Below, piece by piece: positions 56,178 through 64,000 of a DNA stretch of 64,000 bases (position 1 is its first letter; every line of letters starts with the position of its first letter). Location: assembly GCA_025800205.1 (NCBI GenBank), contig JAOXSD010000254.1:1-64000 (forward strand). Direction: 5' to 3'. The translations under genes were made by a program, and so were the position numbers. This DNA is from Silicimonas sp. Its GTDB lineage: Bacteria > Pseudomonadota > Alphaproteobacteria > Rhodobacterales > Rhodobacteraceae. The notes beneath the pieces are model-generated. The model ran no database searches. It saw only the letters and a list, made by a program, of their open reading frames with translations, and had not been told where the DNA came from.

Positions 56178-57106
56178 CCAAGCCGGGCGGCAATCGCATC
56201 CCAGATCGCACCGGCCACATTGATCCCCTCGAACTGCTCCAGCTCCTGAATGCCGGTGGGCGAGGTCAGGTTGATCTCGGTCAGGTAGTCGCCGATCACG
56301 TCAATGCCGACAAAGATCTGCCCCTTTTCGCGCAGCAAGGGGCCGATGGCATCGCAGATCTCCCGGTCACGGGCGGTCAGCCCCACCGCCTCGGCCCGCC
56401 CGCCCACATGCAGGTTCGACCGCGTCTCACCCTCGGGCGGCACCCGGTTGATCGCGCCGATCGGCACGCCATCCACCAGGATGATCCGCTTGTCGCCATT
56501 CGAGACGTCGGGCAGAAATTTTTGCGCAATCAGCGGCTCGTTGTTGATGCCGGTGAACATTTCATGGAGCGACACCAGGTTCTTGTCCTCAGGCGCGAGC
56601 CGGAAGACGCCAGCGCCCCCATTGCCATAAAGCGGCTTGATGATGATATCCCCATGGCGCGCCCGGAACGCCCGCAACGCGTCAAGATCGCGCGCAATCA
56701 TCGTCGGCGGCGTCAGATCGGGAAATTGCAGCACCAAAAGCTTCTCGGGATAGTTGCGTACCCAGGTCGGCGCATTGACCACGAGGGCGGAGCTCAGCTG
56801 ATCCAGCAGATGGGTGGTGGTGATATACCCCATATCAAAGGGCGGATCCTGCCGCAGCCAGACCACGTCGAACGTATCGAGATCGACCGTGGTTTCGGCA
56901 CCGAGGGCAAAATGATCCCCCCGCACCCGCTGCACGGTCAAGGGCCAGCCCCGCGCGGTCACCCGGCCCTCATCCCAGGCCAGTTTGTCGGGGTGGTAAT
57001 AGAACAGCTCGGCCCCCCGCGCCTGGGCTTCCTCGGCCAGACGAAAGGTCGAATCCGCATCAATATCCACCGACCCGATCGGGTCCATCTGGATGGCAAC
57101 TTTCAT
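56150..57106 (-). CDS. gshB: Glutathione synthetase
   Basis: ATP-grasp ligase of 318 residues that joins glycine to gamma-glutamylcysteine. [30 protein letters not shown] is the family N-terminus; [36 protein letters not shown] (ATP loop) and the C-terminal [15 protein letters not shown] (metal ligands) are present. It is the end of a yraN-gshB pair and overlaps comM tail to tail by 28 bases. Confidence 0.97.
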   Translation of the reverse strand: MKVAIQMDPIGSVDIDADSTFRLAEEAQARGAELFYYHPDKLAWDEGRVTARGWPLTVQRVRGDHFALGAETTVDLDTFDVVWLRQDPPFDMGYITTTHLLDQLSSALVVNAPTWVRNYPEKLLVLQFPDLTPPTMIARDLDALRAFRARHGDIIIKPLYGNGGAGVFRLAPEDKNLVSLHEMFTGINNEPLIAQKFLPDVSNGDKRIILVDGVPIGAINRVPPEGETRSNLHVGGRAEAVGLTARDREICDAIGPLLREKGQIFVGIDVIGDYLTEINLTSPTGIQELEQFEGINVAGAIWDAIAARLGQGGPATIR

Positions 57107-57181
57107 GGCGCAGCTCCTTCATTTGCCTGACTTGTGGCAAATGGGCGCTGCCGCTGCAACGCGCGAGTGCCCGCACGGGGC

Positions 57182-57571
57182 TCACATGATCGAGATATTG
57201 GGCCGGATCTCCACCGCCCCGGTGCCATCCACCAGCGCCAGATCGACCCGCATATTCACCAATTCGCCCGGAAAACGCGCCCCGCAATAGGCTTCCGCGG
57301 CCAGGCAGATGCGGTTCAGCTGGCGCATCGACAAACGTTCCGCAGCATAAGCTAAGGTTTTTGCCTTCTTCACCTCCACAAACACCACCCCATCGGCATC
57401 CTGCAGAATCAGGTCAATCTCGGCGCCATCCCTGCGCCAGCGGGTTTCCAGAACCTGCGCACCCTGGCCAACATATTGGTCGCGAACGATTTCTTCCGCA
57501 GCCAACCCATCATGATAGGCGGTCAATCCCCGCAGGGCGCGATCATCGGAGGGGGCAAAATCAAACGGCAT
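57182..57571 (-). CDS. yraN: YraN family (UPF0102) endonuclease-like protein
   Basis: Protein of 129 residues with the restriction-endonuclease-like core of UPF0102: GLAAEEIVRDQYVGQGAQVLETRWRRDGAEIDLI (the D in EIDL) and VVFVEVKKAKT (E-x-K) followed by RQLNRICLAAEAY. The in vivo role is unknown. It lies between rsmI and gshB in a conserved order; gaps are 35 and 75 bases. Confidence 0.92.
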   Translation of the reverse strand: MPFDFAPSDDRALRGLTAYHDGLAAEEIVRDQYVGQGAQVLETRWRRDGAEIDLILQDADGVVFVEVKKAKTLAYAAERLSMRQLNRICLAAEAYCGARFPGELVNMRVDLALVDGTGAVEIRPNISIM

Positions 57572-57606
57572 GCCCCGATTCCTACCCCAACAAAGCGAAG
57601 ATTCGT

Positions 57607-58503
57607 CTAATCCTCGAACCCAAGCCCCATCTGGTAAAGATCCCGCCGCGACACCCCATAGGCCTCGGCCACATCCCGCGCCGCATCCTTCAGCCGCTGG
57701 TGTTCCAGCGCCTTGCGCAGCGCGGCCTCGATCTCTTCGGCGCTTGCTTCACGTGTCCCCGGCCCGATCACCAGCACGATCTCGCCCCGGGGCGGCGCCT
57801 CCTCATAGGCCTCCGCCAAAGCGCCCAGCCTGTCCCGGCGGGTTTCCTCGAATTTCTTGGTCAACTCCCGGCACACCGCCGCCGGACGGTCGGCGCCGAA
57901 AACCCGCGCCGCCTCGGCCAATGTGCCCGCCAGCCGCTTCGGGCTTTCATAAAGCACCAGCGTGCCACTCTGCCCCGCCAGATCCTCCAGAAACCGCGCC
58001 CGGGCGCCCTTTTGCGCAGGCGGAAATCCCGCGAAGGTGAACCGGTCGCTGGGCAGCCCCGCGACCGTGATCGCGGCGGCCAGCGCCGAAGGGCCCGGCA
58101 CCGGGATCACCGGCACATCGGCCGCCAGCGCCTCCTGCACAAGCTGATAGCCCGGATCGGCCACCAGCGGCGTGCCCGCCTCCGACGCATAGGCGACCGA
58201 CGCCCCCGCCTTCAGCGCCGCCAGCACCGCCCCCCGGTCGCGCGCGCTCGAATGATCATGATAGGCCAGCATCCGCCGCCCCGCGAGCGCCACCCCGTGG
58301 ATCTCCATCAGACGCCGCAGGGTCCGCGTGTCCTCCGCCGCCAGCACCTCCGCCCCCGCCAGCACATCGAGCGCCCGCAGGGTGATGTCGCGGGCATTGC
58401 CAAGCGGTGTGGAGACCAGATAGAGCCCCTGCGCAAGCGCCACACTTTCCGCCCCTTTACCTGTTTCCGACTTCGATGATTTACTCACATCACGTTTCTG
58501 CAT
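57607..58503 (-). CDS. rsmI: 16S rRNA (cytidine(1402)-2'-O)-methyltransferase
   Basis: SAM-dependent methyltransferase of 298 residues (tetrapyrrole-methylase fold) modifying C1402 in the ribosomal P site. LYLVSTPLGNARDITLRAL, AAEDTRTLRRL, YASEAGTPLVADPGYQLV, PGPSALAAAITVAGLP and FEETRRDRL are the RsmI motifs. The first 24 residues are hydrophilic and may not be translated: a GTG at 58443 would give a more usual N-terminus and leave room for the divergent promoters, as only 31 bases separate the present starts. Confidence 0.93.
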   Translation of the reverse strand: MQKRDVSKSSKSETGKGAESVALAQGLYLVSTPLGNARDITLRALDVLAGAEVLAAEDTRTLRRLMEIHGVALAGRRMLAYHDHSSARDRGAVLAALKAGASVAYASEAGTPLVADPGYQLVQEALAADVPVIPVPGPSALAAAITVAGLPSDRFTFAGFPPAQKGARARFLEDLAGQSGTLVLYESPKRLAGTLAEAARVFGADRPAAVCRELTKKFEETRRDRLGALAEAYEEAPPRGEIVLVIGPGTREASAEEIEAALRKALEHQRLKDAARDVAEAYGVSRRDLYQMGLGFED

Positions 58504-58534
58504 AGGGTCGCGCCAACTTTCCGAGGAGATGCCA

Positions 58535-59701
58535 ATGCTCGCTCTTTTATCGTTCCGCCGCAAGGCCATGGGCTGGCTGACCGCCGCTTTTGCCGGTCTC
58601 ACGCTTGCCGCCTGTGACATGCAATTCCCCGCCAGCGGACCGGTTCTGAACGCGAATGCCCCGGTCAACGTGGCGCTCTTGCTGCCCAAGACCGCGGCCA
58701 ATGGCGCCTCGGTCGCCCAATCCCTTGAAAACGCAGCCCGTCTGGCGGTGACCGATCTGGGCAACACCCGCGTGACCCTCAAGGTTTACGACACCGCCGG
58801 CACGCCCCAGGGCGCCCAGGCCGCCGCCCAGCGCGCGCTCGCCGATGGCAGCAAGATCTTCCTCGGCCCGCTCTTTGCCGAAAACGCCAATGCGGTGGGC
58901 CAGATCGCCGCCGGGCGGGGCGTCAACGTGATGACTTTCTCCAACAACCCCTCGGTCGCAGGCGGCAATGTCTTCCTTTTGGGCAACACCTTCCAGAACA
59001 GCGCCGACCGGCTGGTGCGCTATGCGGTGCGCCAGGGCAAGGGCAATATCTACGTGATCCACGCCGATGACCCGGCCGAACGCCTGGCCGCCGAGGCGAT
59101 CCAGCGCGCCGCGGGCACCAATGGCGGCAGCATCGCAGGCATGCAATCCTTTGCGCTGTCCCAACAGGGCGTGATTGACGCGATCCCCGGCATCGCCAGC
59201 AATTACCGCGCCTCGGGCGCCAATACGGTCTTTGTCACCTCCGGCACCTCGGGCGCCCTGCCCTTCCTGGCCGATCTCTTGCCGGAAAACGGCATCGACC
59301 GCGCAAATGCCCAGTTCATCGGCCTGCAGCGCCTCGACATCCCCTCCTCTGCGCTCTCGCTCAAGGGCCTGCAGGGCGCCTGGTACGCCACCCCGTCGCC
59401 CGCGCTCGCCCAGCAGTTCAACAACCGCTATGCCTCGGTCTATGGCAGCCAGCCGAACCCGATTGCGGGGCTCGCCTATGATGGCGTTGCCGCCATTGGC
59501 GCGCTTCTGGCCCAGGGCGGCAGCGATCCCCTGGGCACCCAGGCGCTGACCCAAGGCGCCGGTTTTGCCGGGGTCTCCGGCCCGTTCCGCTTCTTCCGCA
59601 ACGGCACCAATCAGCGCGGTCTGGCCATCGCCCAGATCGAGAACAACAAGGTAACCGTGATTGACCCAGCCCCAAGAAGCTTTGGTGGCGCCGGCTTCTG
59701 A
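58535..59701 (+). CDS. Penicillin-binding protein activator (LpoA-like lipoprotein)
   Basis: Lipoprotein of 388 residues. A signal with basic RRK and a lipobox LAAC places the acylated cysteine at residue 27. The rest is a periplasmic-binding-protein type I fold (VNVALLLPKTAANGASVAQSLENAARLA; LGPLFAENANAVGQIAAGRGVNVMTFSNNPS), like the C-terminal half of LpoA, which activates PBP1A. The ATG at 58535 is preferred because GAGGAG lies six bases before it. It is divergent from rsmI as in the conserved rsmI-lpoA-yraN cluster. Its end overlaps glnD. Confidence 0.88.
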   Translation: MLALLSFRRKAMGWLTAAFAGLTLAACDMQFPASGPVLNANAPVNVALLLPKTAANGASVAQSLENAARLAVTDLGNTRVTLKVYDTAGTPQGAQAAAQRALADGSKIFLGPLFAENANAVGQIAAGRGVNVMTFSNNPSVAGGNVFLLGNTFQNSADRLVRYAVRQGKGNIYVIHADDPAERLAAEAIQRAAGTNGGSIAGMQSFALSQQGVIDAIPGIASNYRASGANTVFVTSGTSGALPFLADLLPENGIDRANAQFIGLQRLDIPSSALSLKGLQGAWYATPSPALAQQFNNRYASVYGSQPNPIAGLAYDGVAAIGALLAQGGSDPLGTQALTQGAGFAGVSGPFRFFRNGTNQRGLAIAQIENNKVTVIDPAPRSFGGAGF

Positions 59702-62471
59702 GCCCGCCCCCGAGGCCAATGACACACTTTTCGAAGACCTCCGCCTGACCGGCGCCGAGGTCTTCGATGCCGAAGCCGTCCTTGCCCGCATCGGTGCTGC
59801 CAAAACCGGCGACGCCGCCGCCCTGCGCAAGGAAACCGTGGCCCAGGTGAAATCGGCCATGGCCGAAGGCCGTTCGGTGATCGCGGATGCGCTCACCGAA
59901 CACCCCCTGGCCGCCCGCGACGCCCATCGCGCCTATTGCCACCTGACCGACCAGATGGTCGCCACCGTCTTCCACGTGTCCACCCGCCACCTGCACCCGA
60001 ACCCCAATCCCACCGAGGGCGAACGCCTCGCCCTTCTGGCCGTGGGCGGCTACGGGCGCGGTGAAATGGCGCCCCATTCCGATGTGGATCTCTTGTTCCT
60101 GATGCCCTGGAAAGTCACCCCCTGGGCCGAGAGCGTGATCGAAAGCATGCTCTATATCTTCTGGGATCTGCACCTGAAGGTCGGCCACGCCACCCGCGGG
60201 GTGAAAGACTGCCTGCGGCTCGGCAAGGAAGATTACACGATCCGCACCGCCCTTCTGGAACACCGCTTCCTGATCGGCAACGAAACCCTGGCGCAGGAGC
60301 TCACCGATCGGCTGCGGGCCGAGCTTTTCCGCTCCACCGGCGCCGATTTCGTCGAAGCCAAGCTCGAGGAACGCAACGCCCGCCACATTCGCCAGGGCGG
60401 CCAGCGCTACATGGTCGAACCCAATGTGAAGGAAGGCAAAGGCGGGCTGCGCGACCTGCAGACCCTCTTCTGGATCGGCAAATACACCTATGATGTGACC
60501 AAGGCGGCCGATCTGGTCTCCAAGAAACTGCTCACCCAGGACGAATACCAGGTCTTCCGCGCCGCCGAGACCTTCCTGATGGCCGTGCGCTGCCACCTGC
60601 ATCTGGCCGCAAACCGCGCCATGGATCAGCTCACCTTCGACATGCAGGTCGAAGTGGCCGCCCGCATGGGCTACCAGACCAAGGCCGGGCGCCGGGGCGT
60701 CGAACACTTCATGCAGGATTACTTCCGCCACGCCACGGAAGTGGGTGAAGTCACACGGATTTTCCTCACCGGGCTCGAAGCAAAACACGTCAAACGCGCC
60801 CCTTCGCTCGCCGCCTTTTTCAAGCGCAGGAAAAAGCTGAAACCCGAGTACAAGCTGGTCAACAACCGGCTCGCGCTGGTCAGCCCCGCGAAATTCCTCA
60901 AGGACAAGCTCAACCTCCTGCGCCTCTTCGAAGAGGCCCTGCGCACCGGCTACCTCTTGCACCCGGACGCCATGCGGCTCATTCGCGCCAATCTCGATCT
61001 GATCGATGACGAGATGCGCGCCTCCCCCGAGGCCAACCGCATCTTCTTCGACACGCTTTTGAAACACGGCAACCCGGAACGCGCCCTCCGCCGGATGAAC
61101 GAGCTTGGCGTGCTCGCCCGCTTCATCCCCGATTTCGAACCGATCGTGGCGATGATGCAGTTCAACATGTACCACCATTACACGGTGGACGAACACACGA
61201 TCCAATGCATCTCGACGCTGGCCCAGATCGAACGCGAGGAACTGGTCGAGGAGCTGCCCGTCGCCAGCGGCATCCTGAAGCGCGGGGTCAACCGCAAGGT
61301 GCTCTACCTCGCGCTGCTCCTGCACGACATCGGCAAGGGCCGGCCCGAGGATCACTCGATCATCGGCGCCAAGATCGCCCGCCGGGTGGCGCCTGCCATG
61401 GGGCTGAAAAAAGCCGAGGCCGAGACCGTCGAATGGCTGGTGCGCAACCACCTGGTGATGTCCGACACCGCCCAGAAACGCGACCTTTCCGAACCCCGCA
61501 CCCTGCGCGGCTTTGCCAAACAGATGAAATCCCAGGAACGGCTCGATCTTCTGACCGTGCTGACGGTCTGCGATATCCGCGGCGTCGGCCCCGACACCTG
61601 GAACAACTGGAAGGCGCAGCTTCTGCGCGACCTGCACCGCCGCACGTCGGAGGCGCTGGAACACGGGCTCGAGGCGATCAACCGCGACACGGCCGAGGCC
61701 GAGGCCAAGAAAGCCCTGCGTGCAGCACTTTCCGATTGGGACAAGAAGGCGCTCCGTCTGGAAACCACCCGCCACTATGGCCCCTATTGGCAGGGCCTGC
61801 CCCCCGACGCCCATGTGGTATTTGCCAAACTCCTGCAAGACATCGAAGACAGCGACATCCGGCTCGACCTGATGCCGGACGAGGCGCGCGACGCCACACG
61901 GATCTGTTTCGCCCTGGCCGACCATCCCGGCATCTTCTCCCGCCTCGCAGGTGCGCTGGCGCTTGTCGGCGCCAATGTGGTCGATGCCCGCACCTATACC
62001 TCGTCCGACGGCTATGCGACGGCGGTCTTCTGGGTCCAGGATGCCGATGGCAGCCCCTATGAGGCCGAGCGCCTGACCCGCCTGCGCGCGATGATCGAAA
62101 AGACGCTCCATGGCGAAGTGCAACCGCGCAAGAGCTTTGCCGACAAGGACAAGATGAAGAAGCGCGACCGCGCCTTCCGGGTGCCCACCCAGATCAGCTT
62201 CGACAACGAAGGATCTGAAATCTATACGATTATCGAAGTCGACACCCGCGACCGGCCTGGCCTGCTTTACGACCTCGCCCGCACCCTGTCGGAATCCAAC
62301 GTCTATATCGCCTCCGCCGTCATCGCGACCTATGGCGAACAGGTGGTCGACACCTTCTACGTCAAAGACATGTTCGGGTTGAAATACCATTCCGAGGGCA
62401 AACAGGCGACGCTCGAGGCGCGTCTGCGCAAGGCCATCGTCGAAGGCTGCGAACGGGCGGGCAACCGGTGA
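59661..62471 (+). CDS. glnD: Bifunctional [protein-PII] uridylyltransferase/uridylyl-removing enzyme
   Basis: Nitrogen sensor of about 936 residues that uridylylates and deuridylylates PII proteins according to glutamine. The nucleotidyltransferase motif GGYGRGEMAPHSDVDLLF is at about 129-146 (D141, D143); the HD hydrolase motif LLLHDIGKGRPEDH includes H555 and D556; two ACT domains lie near 745-815 and 855-930. The start is uncertain: a TTG at 59661 inside the preceding gene (AAGG nine bases upstream) or a GTG at 59685. It ends 16 bases before murJ, a known pairing. Confidence 0.94.
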   Translation: MTQPQEALVAPASEPAPEANDTLFEDLRLTGAEVFDAEAVLARIGAAKTGDAAALRKETVAQVKSAMAEGRSVIADALTEHPLAARDAHRAYCHLTDQMVATVFHVSTRHLHPNPNPTEGERLALLAVGGYGRGEMAPHSDVDLLFLMPWKVTPWAESVIESMLYIFWDLHLKVGHATRGVKDCLRLGKEDYTIRTALLEHRFLIGNETLAQELTDRLRAELFRSTGADFVEAKLEERNARHIRQGGQRYMVEPNVKEGKGGLRDLQTLFWIGKYTYDVTKAADLVSKKLLTQDEYQVFRAAETFLMAVRCHLHLAANRAMDQLTFDMQVEVAARMGYQTKAGRRGVEHFMQDYFRHATEVGEVTRIFLTGLEAKHVKRAPSLAAFFKRRKKLKPEYKLVNNRLALVSPAKFLKDKLNLLRLFEEALRTGYLLHPDAMRLIRANLDLIDDEMRASPEANRIFFDTLLKHGNPERALRRMNELGVLARFIPDFEPIVAMMQFNMYHHYTVDEHTIQCISTLAQIEREELVEELPVASGILKRGVNRKVLYLALLLHDIGKGRPEDHSIIGAKIARRVAPAMGLKKAEAETVEWLVRNHLVMSDTAQKRDLSEPRTLRGFAKQMKSQERLDLLTVLTVCDIRGVGPDTWNNWKAQLLRDLHRRTSEALEHGLEAINRDTAEAEAKKALRAALSDWDKKALRLETTRHYGPYWQGLPPDAHVVFAKLLQDIEDSDIRLDLMPDEARDATRICFALADHPGIFSRLAGALALVGANVVDARTYTSSDGYATAVFWVQDADGSPYEAERLTRLRAMIEKTLHGEVQPRKSFADKDKMKKRDRAFRVPTQISFDNEGSEIYTIIEVDTRDRPGLLYDLARTLSESNVYIASAVIATYGEQVVDTFYVKDMFGLKYHSEGKQATLEARLRKAIVEGCERAGNR

Positions 62472-62487
62472 TCCGCAGACCTTTGCC

Positions 62488-64000
62488 ATGAGCGGCATCC
62501 GCCTCATATCCGGCGTGATGACCGTGGGGTTCTGGACGCTGGCCTCGCGCATCCTCGGTTTTGCCCGCGACATCCTGATCGCCGCGTGGCTCGGCACAGG
62601 GCCGGTGGCGCAAGCCTTTATCGTCGCCTTTTCACTGCCGAACATGTTCCGCCGCTTCTTTGCCGAAGGCGCCTTCAACATGGCCTTTGTGCCGATGTTC
62701 TCGAAACGCCTCGAAAAAGGCGAAGACGCGCTGGGCTTCGCCCGTCAGGCCATGGCCGGGCTCGGAGTTCTCTTGATCCTCCTCACCCTTGTCGCACTCA
62801 TCTTCATGCCCTGGCTCGTCTTGGCCATGGCCAGCGGCTTTGCCGGTGACGAACGCCTCGACATGGCGGTCACGCTCGGCCGCATCTGCTTTATCTATAT
62901 CCTCTTCATCTCGCTCGCCGCCCTCACATCCGGCGTGCTCAACGCCGCAGGCCGCTTTGCTGCCGCCGCCGCCGCCCCGGTCCTGCTGAACATCGTGCTG
63001 ATCACCTTCCTGATGCTGGCCGAGGCAGGCCTCTTCGCCTCTGTCATCGGCGAAGCGGACGGCGCCCGCCACGGCTCGGCCCTCGCCGTGGGCGTGGTGG
63101 TGGCAGGCATCGCCCAACTGGCGCTGGCCTGGATCGCCGCCAAACGGGCAGGCTTCCCCCTAACCCTGACGCGCCCGCGCCTCACCCCCGAAATCAAGCG
63201 CCTCGCCGTGATCGCCGCCCCCGCAATGCTGGCAGGCGGCGTGGTGCAGGTGAACCTGCTGGTGGGCCGTCAGGTGGCCAGCTATTTCGACGGCGCCATC
63301 GTCTGGCTCTCCTTTGCCGACAGGCTCTATCAACTGCCCCTGGGCGTCGTCGGCATCGCCATCGGCATCGTGCTTCTGCCCGACCTCTCCCGCCGCCTCG
63401 CCGCCGAGGACATCGACGGCAGCCAATACGCCTTGTCGCGCGCCGGTGAAATCTCCCTCGCCCTCGCCATCCCAGCCGCCGTCGCCCTGATGGTGATCCC
63501 CGGCGCCCTGACCGCCGCCCTCTTCGAACGGGGCTTCTTCACCGCCAAAGACACCGAAGCGACAGCGCTGGCCTGCGCCATCTACGGGCTCGGCCTGCCC
63601 GCCTTCGTGATGCAAAAGGTGCTGCAACCGCTCTATTTCGCCCGCGAAGACACCAAACGCCCGTTCTACTTCGCCCTTGCCGCCATGGTCATCAACGCAG
63701 GCCTCGCCATCGGCCTCGCCCCCGTGATCGGCTATCTCGCCGCCGCCCTCGGCGCCACGCTCGCAGGCTGGGGGATGCTCGCGCTTCTGTGGTGGGGGGC
63801 CCGCAATATGGGCGAAGCCGCAAGATTCGACAGCCGCTTCAAAACCCGCCTCACCCGCATCCTCGCCGCCGCCCTGGTCATGGGCGCGGTGCTCTGGATC
63901 CTCGACCGCCTGATCGCCCCGCAAGAGATCGGATCGGACCTCCTCCGCTTCGCCGCCGTCATGGGGCTTTGCCTCACCGGTGCCGCCGCCTATGGCGCCG
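62488..64000 (+). CDS. murJ: Lipid II flippase MurJ, C-terminus cut by window edge
   Basis: MOP-superfamily membrane protein; 504 residues are visible and the last few lie beyond the window. It moves lipid II across the inner membrane for peptidoglycan synthesis. LASRILGFARDILIAAWLG, FRRFFAEGAFNMAFVPMFS and DRLYQLPLGVVGIAIGIVLLPDLSR are MurJ motifs; about 12-13 hydrophobic helices are visible. The start MSGIRLISG at 62488 is 16 bases after glnD. Confidence 0.95.
   Translation, partial: MSGIRLISGVMTVGFWTLASRILGFARDILIAAWLGTGPVAQAFIVAFSLPNMFRRFFAEGAFNMAFVPMFSKRLEKGEDALGFARQAMAGLGVLLILLTLVALIFMPWLVLAMASGFAGDERLDMAVTLGRICFIYILFISLAALTSGVLNAAGRFAAAAAAPVLLNIVLITFLMLAEAGLFASVIGEADGARHGSALAVGVVVAGIAQLALAWIAAKRAGFPLTLTRPRLTPEIKRLAVIAAPAMLAGGVVQVNLLVGRQVASYFDGAIVWLSFADRLYQLPLGVVGIAIGIVLLPDLSRRLAAEDIDGSQYALSRAGEISLALAIPAAVALMVIPGALTAALFERGFFTAKDTEATALACAIYGLGLPAFVMQKVLQPLYFAREDTKRPFYFALAAMVINAGLAIGLAPVIGYLAAALGATLAGWGMLALLWWGARNMGEAARFDSRFKTRLTRILAAALVMGAVLWILDRLIAPQEIGSDLLRFAAVMGLCLTGAAAYGA

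Noticed and set aside
59418-62681. Very long minus-strand open frame (about 1087 codons) opposite glnD
   Set aside because: It is antisense to well-supported glnD and the lipoprotein gene; the composition is Gly/His/Gln-rich as expected from GC-biased codon mirroring, and it has no family motifs.

Overview
The window is one contiguous piece of a GC-rich alphaproteobacterial chromosome, most probably from a member of the Rhodobacterales (Rhodobacteraceae). The strongest marker is a near-consensus SAM/SAH riboswitch directly upstream of metK, a class known almost only from that order. An RpoHII-type sigma factor, an LdtR-like MarR regulator, an FzlA-like GST-fold protein and many tight ATGA/TGATG gene junctions agree with this. 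I saw no transposase, integrase, phage gene, CRISPR array or rRNA. No gene-free stretch exceeds 300 bases.

Layout. 1-5222 (minus) is a core block: ybeY, corC, lnt, SAM/SAH riboswitch, metK, cmk and the start of a DUF3445 gene cut by the window edge. 5300-7667 (plus) is a three-gene coupled operon for 2-keto-3-deoxy-galactonate use (dgoK, dgoA, SMP-30 lactonase). 7670-14933 (minus) holds a coupled trio (CBS-nucleotidyltransferase, unknown protein, two-domain glycosyltransferase), then a DMT exporter, queG, an FzlA-like protein and a VOC protein. 15046-22762 (plus) is a catabolic run: HAD dehalogenase, alpha/beta hydrolase, PLP ammonia-lyase, pcaD, a second hydrolase, pcaB, an MFS exporter and a zinc alcohol dehydrogenase. 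A GNAT gene and an enolase-superfamily gene with two missing catalytic aspartates follow.

24461-32690 is a surface-polysaccharide locus: an ABC-2 capsule exporter (KpsT/KpsE on minus, KpsM on plus), a GT2 enzyme, an initiating sugar-phosphate transferase, an 823-residue GT2-GT4 fusion and a GT4 enzyme.

32763-44155 is a sugar-acid utilisation regulon. On the minus strand it reads idnO-like SDR, beta-hydroxyacid dehydrogenase, two paralogous LacI regulators, a CUT1 ABC importer (ATPase, binding protein, two permeases), a cytochrome b561, a gluconolactonase and a GlcG/HbpS-type protein; idnD is divergent. Four matching LacI-type operators (TGTKAYCGGTMACA-like) lie in its three regulatory gaps, so the set is probably one regulon induced by a sugar acid such as L-idonate, 5-ketogluconate or a precursor.

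44166-54516 contains tRNA-Arg(UCU), gloA, an LdtR-like regulator, sdhE, an XRE regulator, an aspartate aminotransferase and small conserved genes. It also holds a minus-strand chain running from rpoHII through chaN, coaBC, dut and a membrane-anchored ThiF/MoeB protein to a NUDIX gene. 54666-64000 is core again: comM, gshB, yraN, rsmI, an LpoA-like lipoprotein, glnD and murJ (cut by the right edge).
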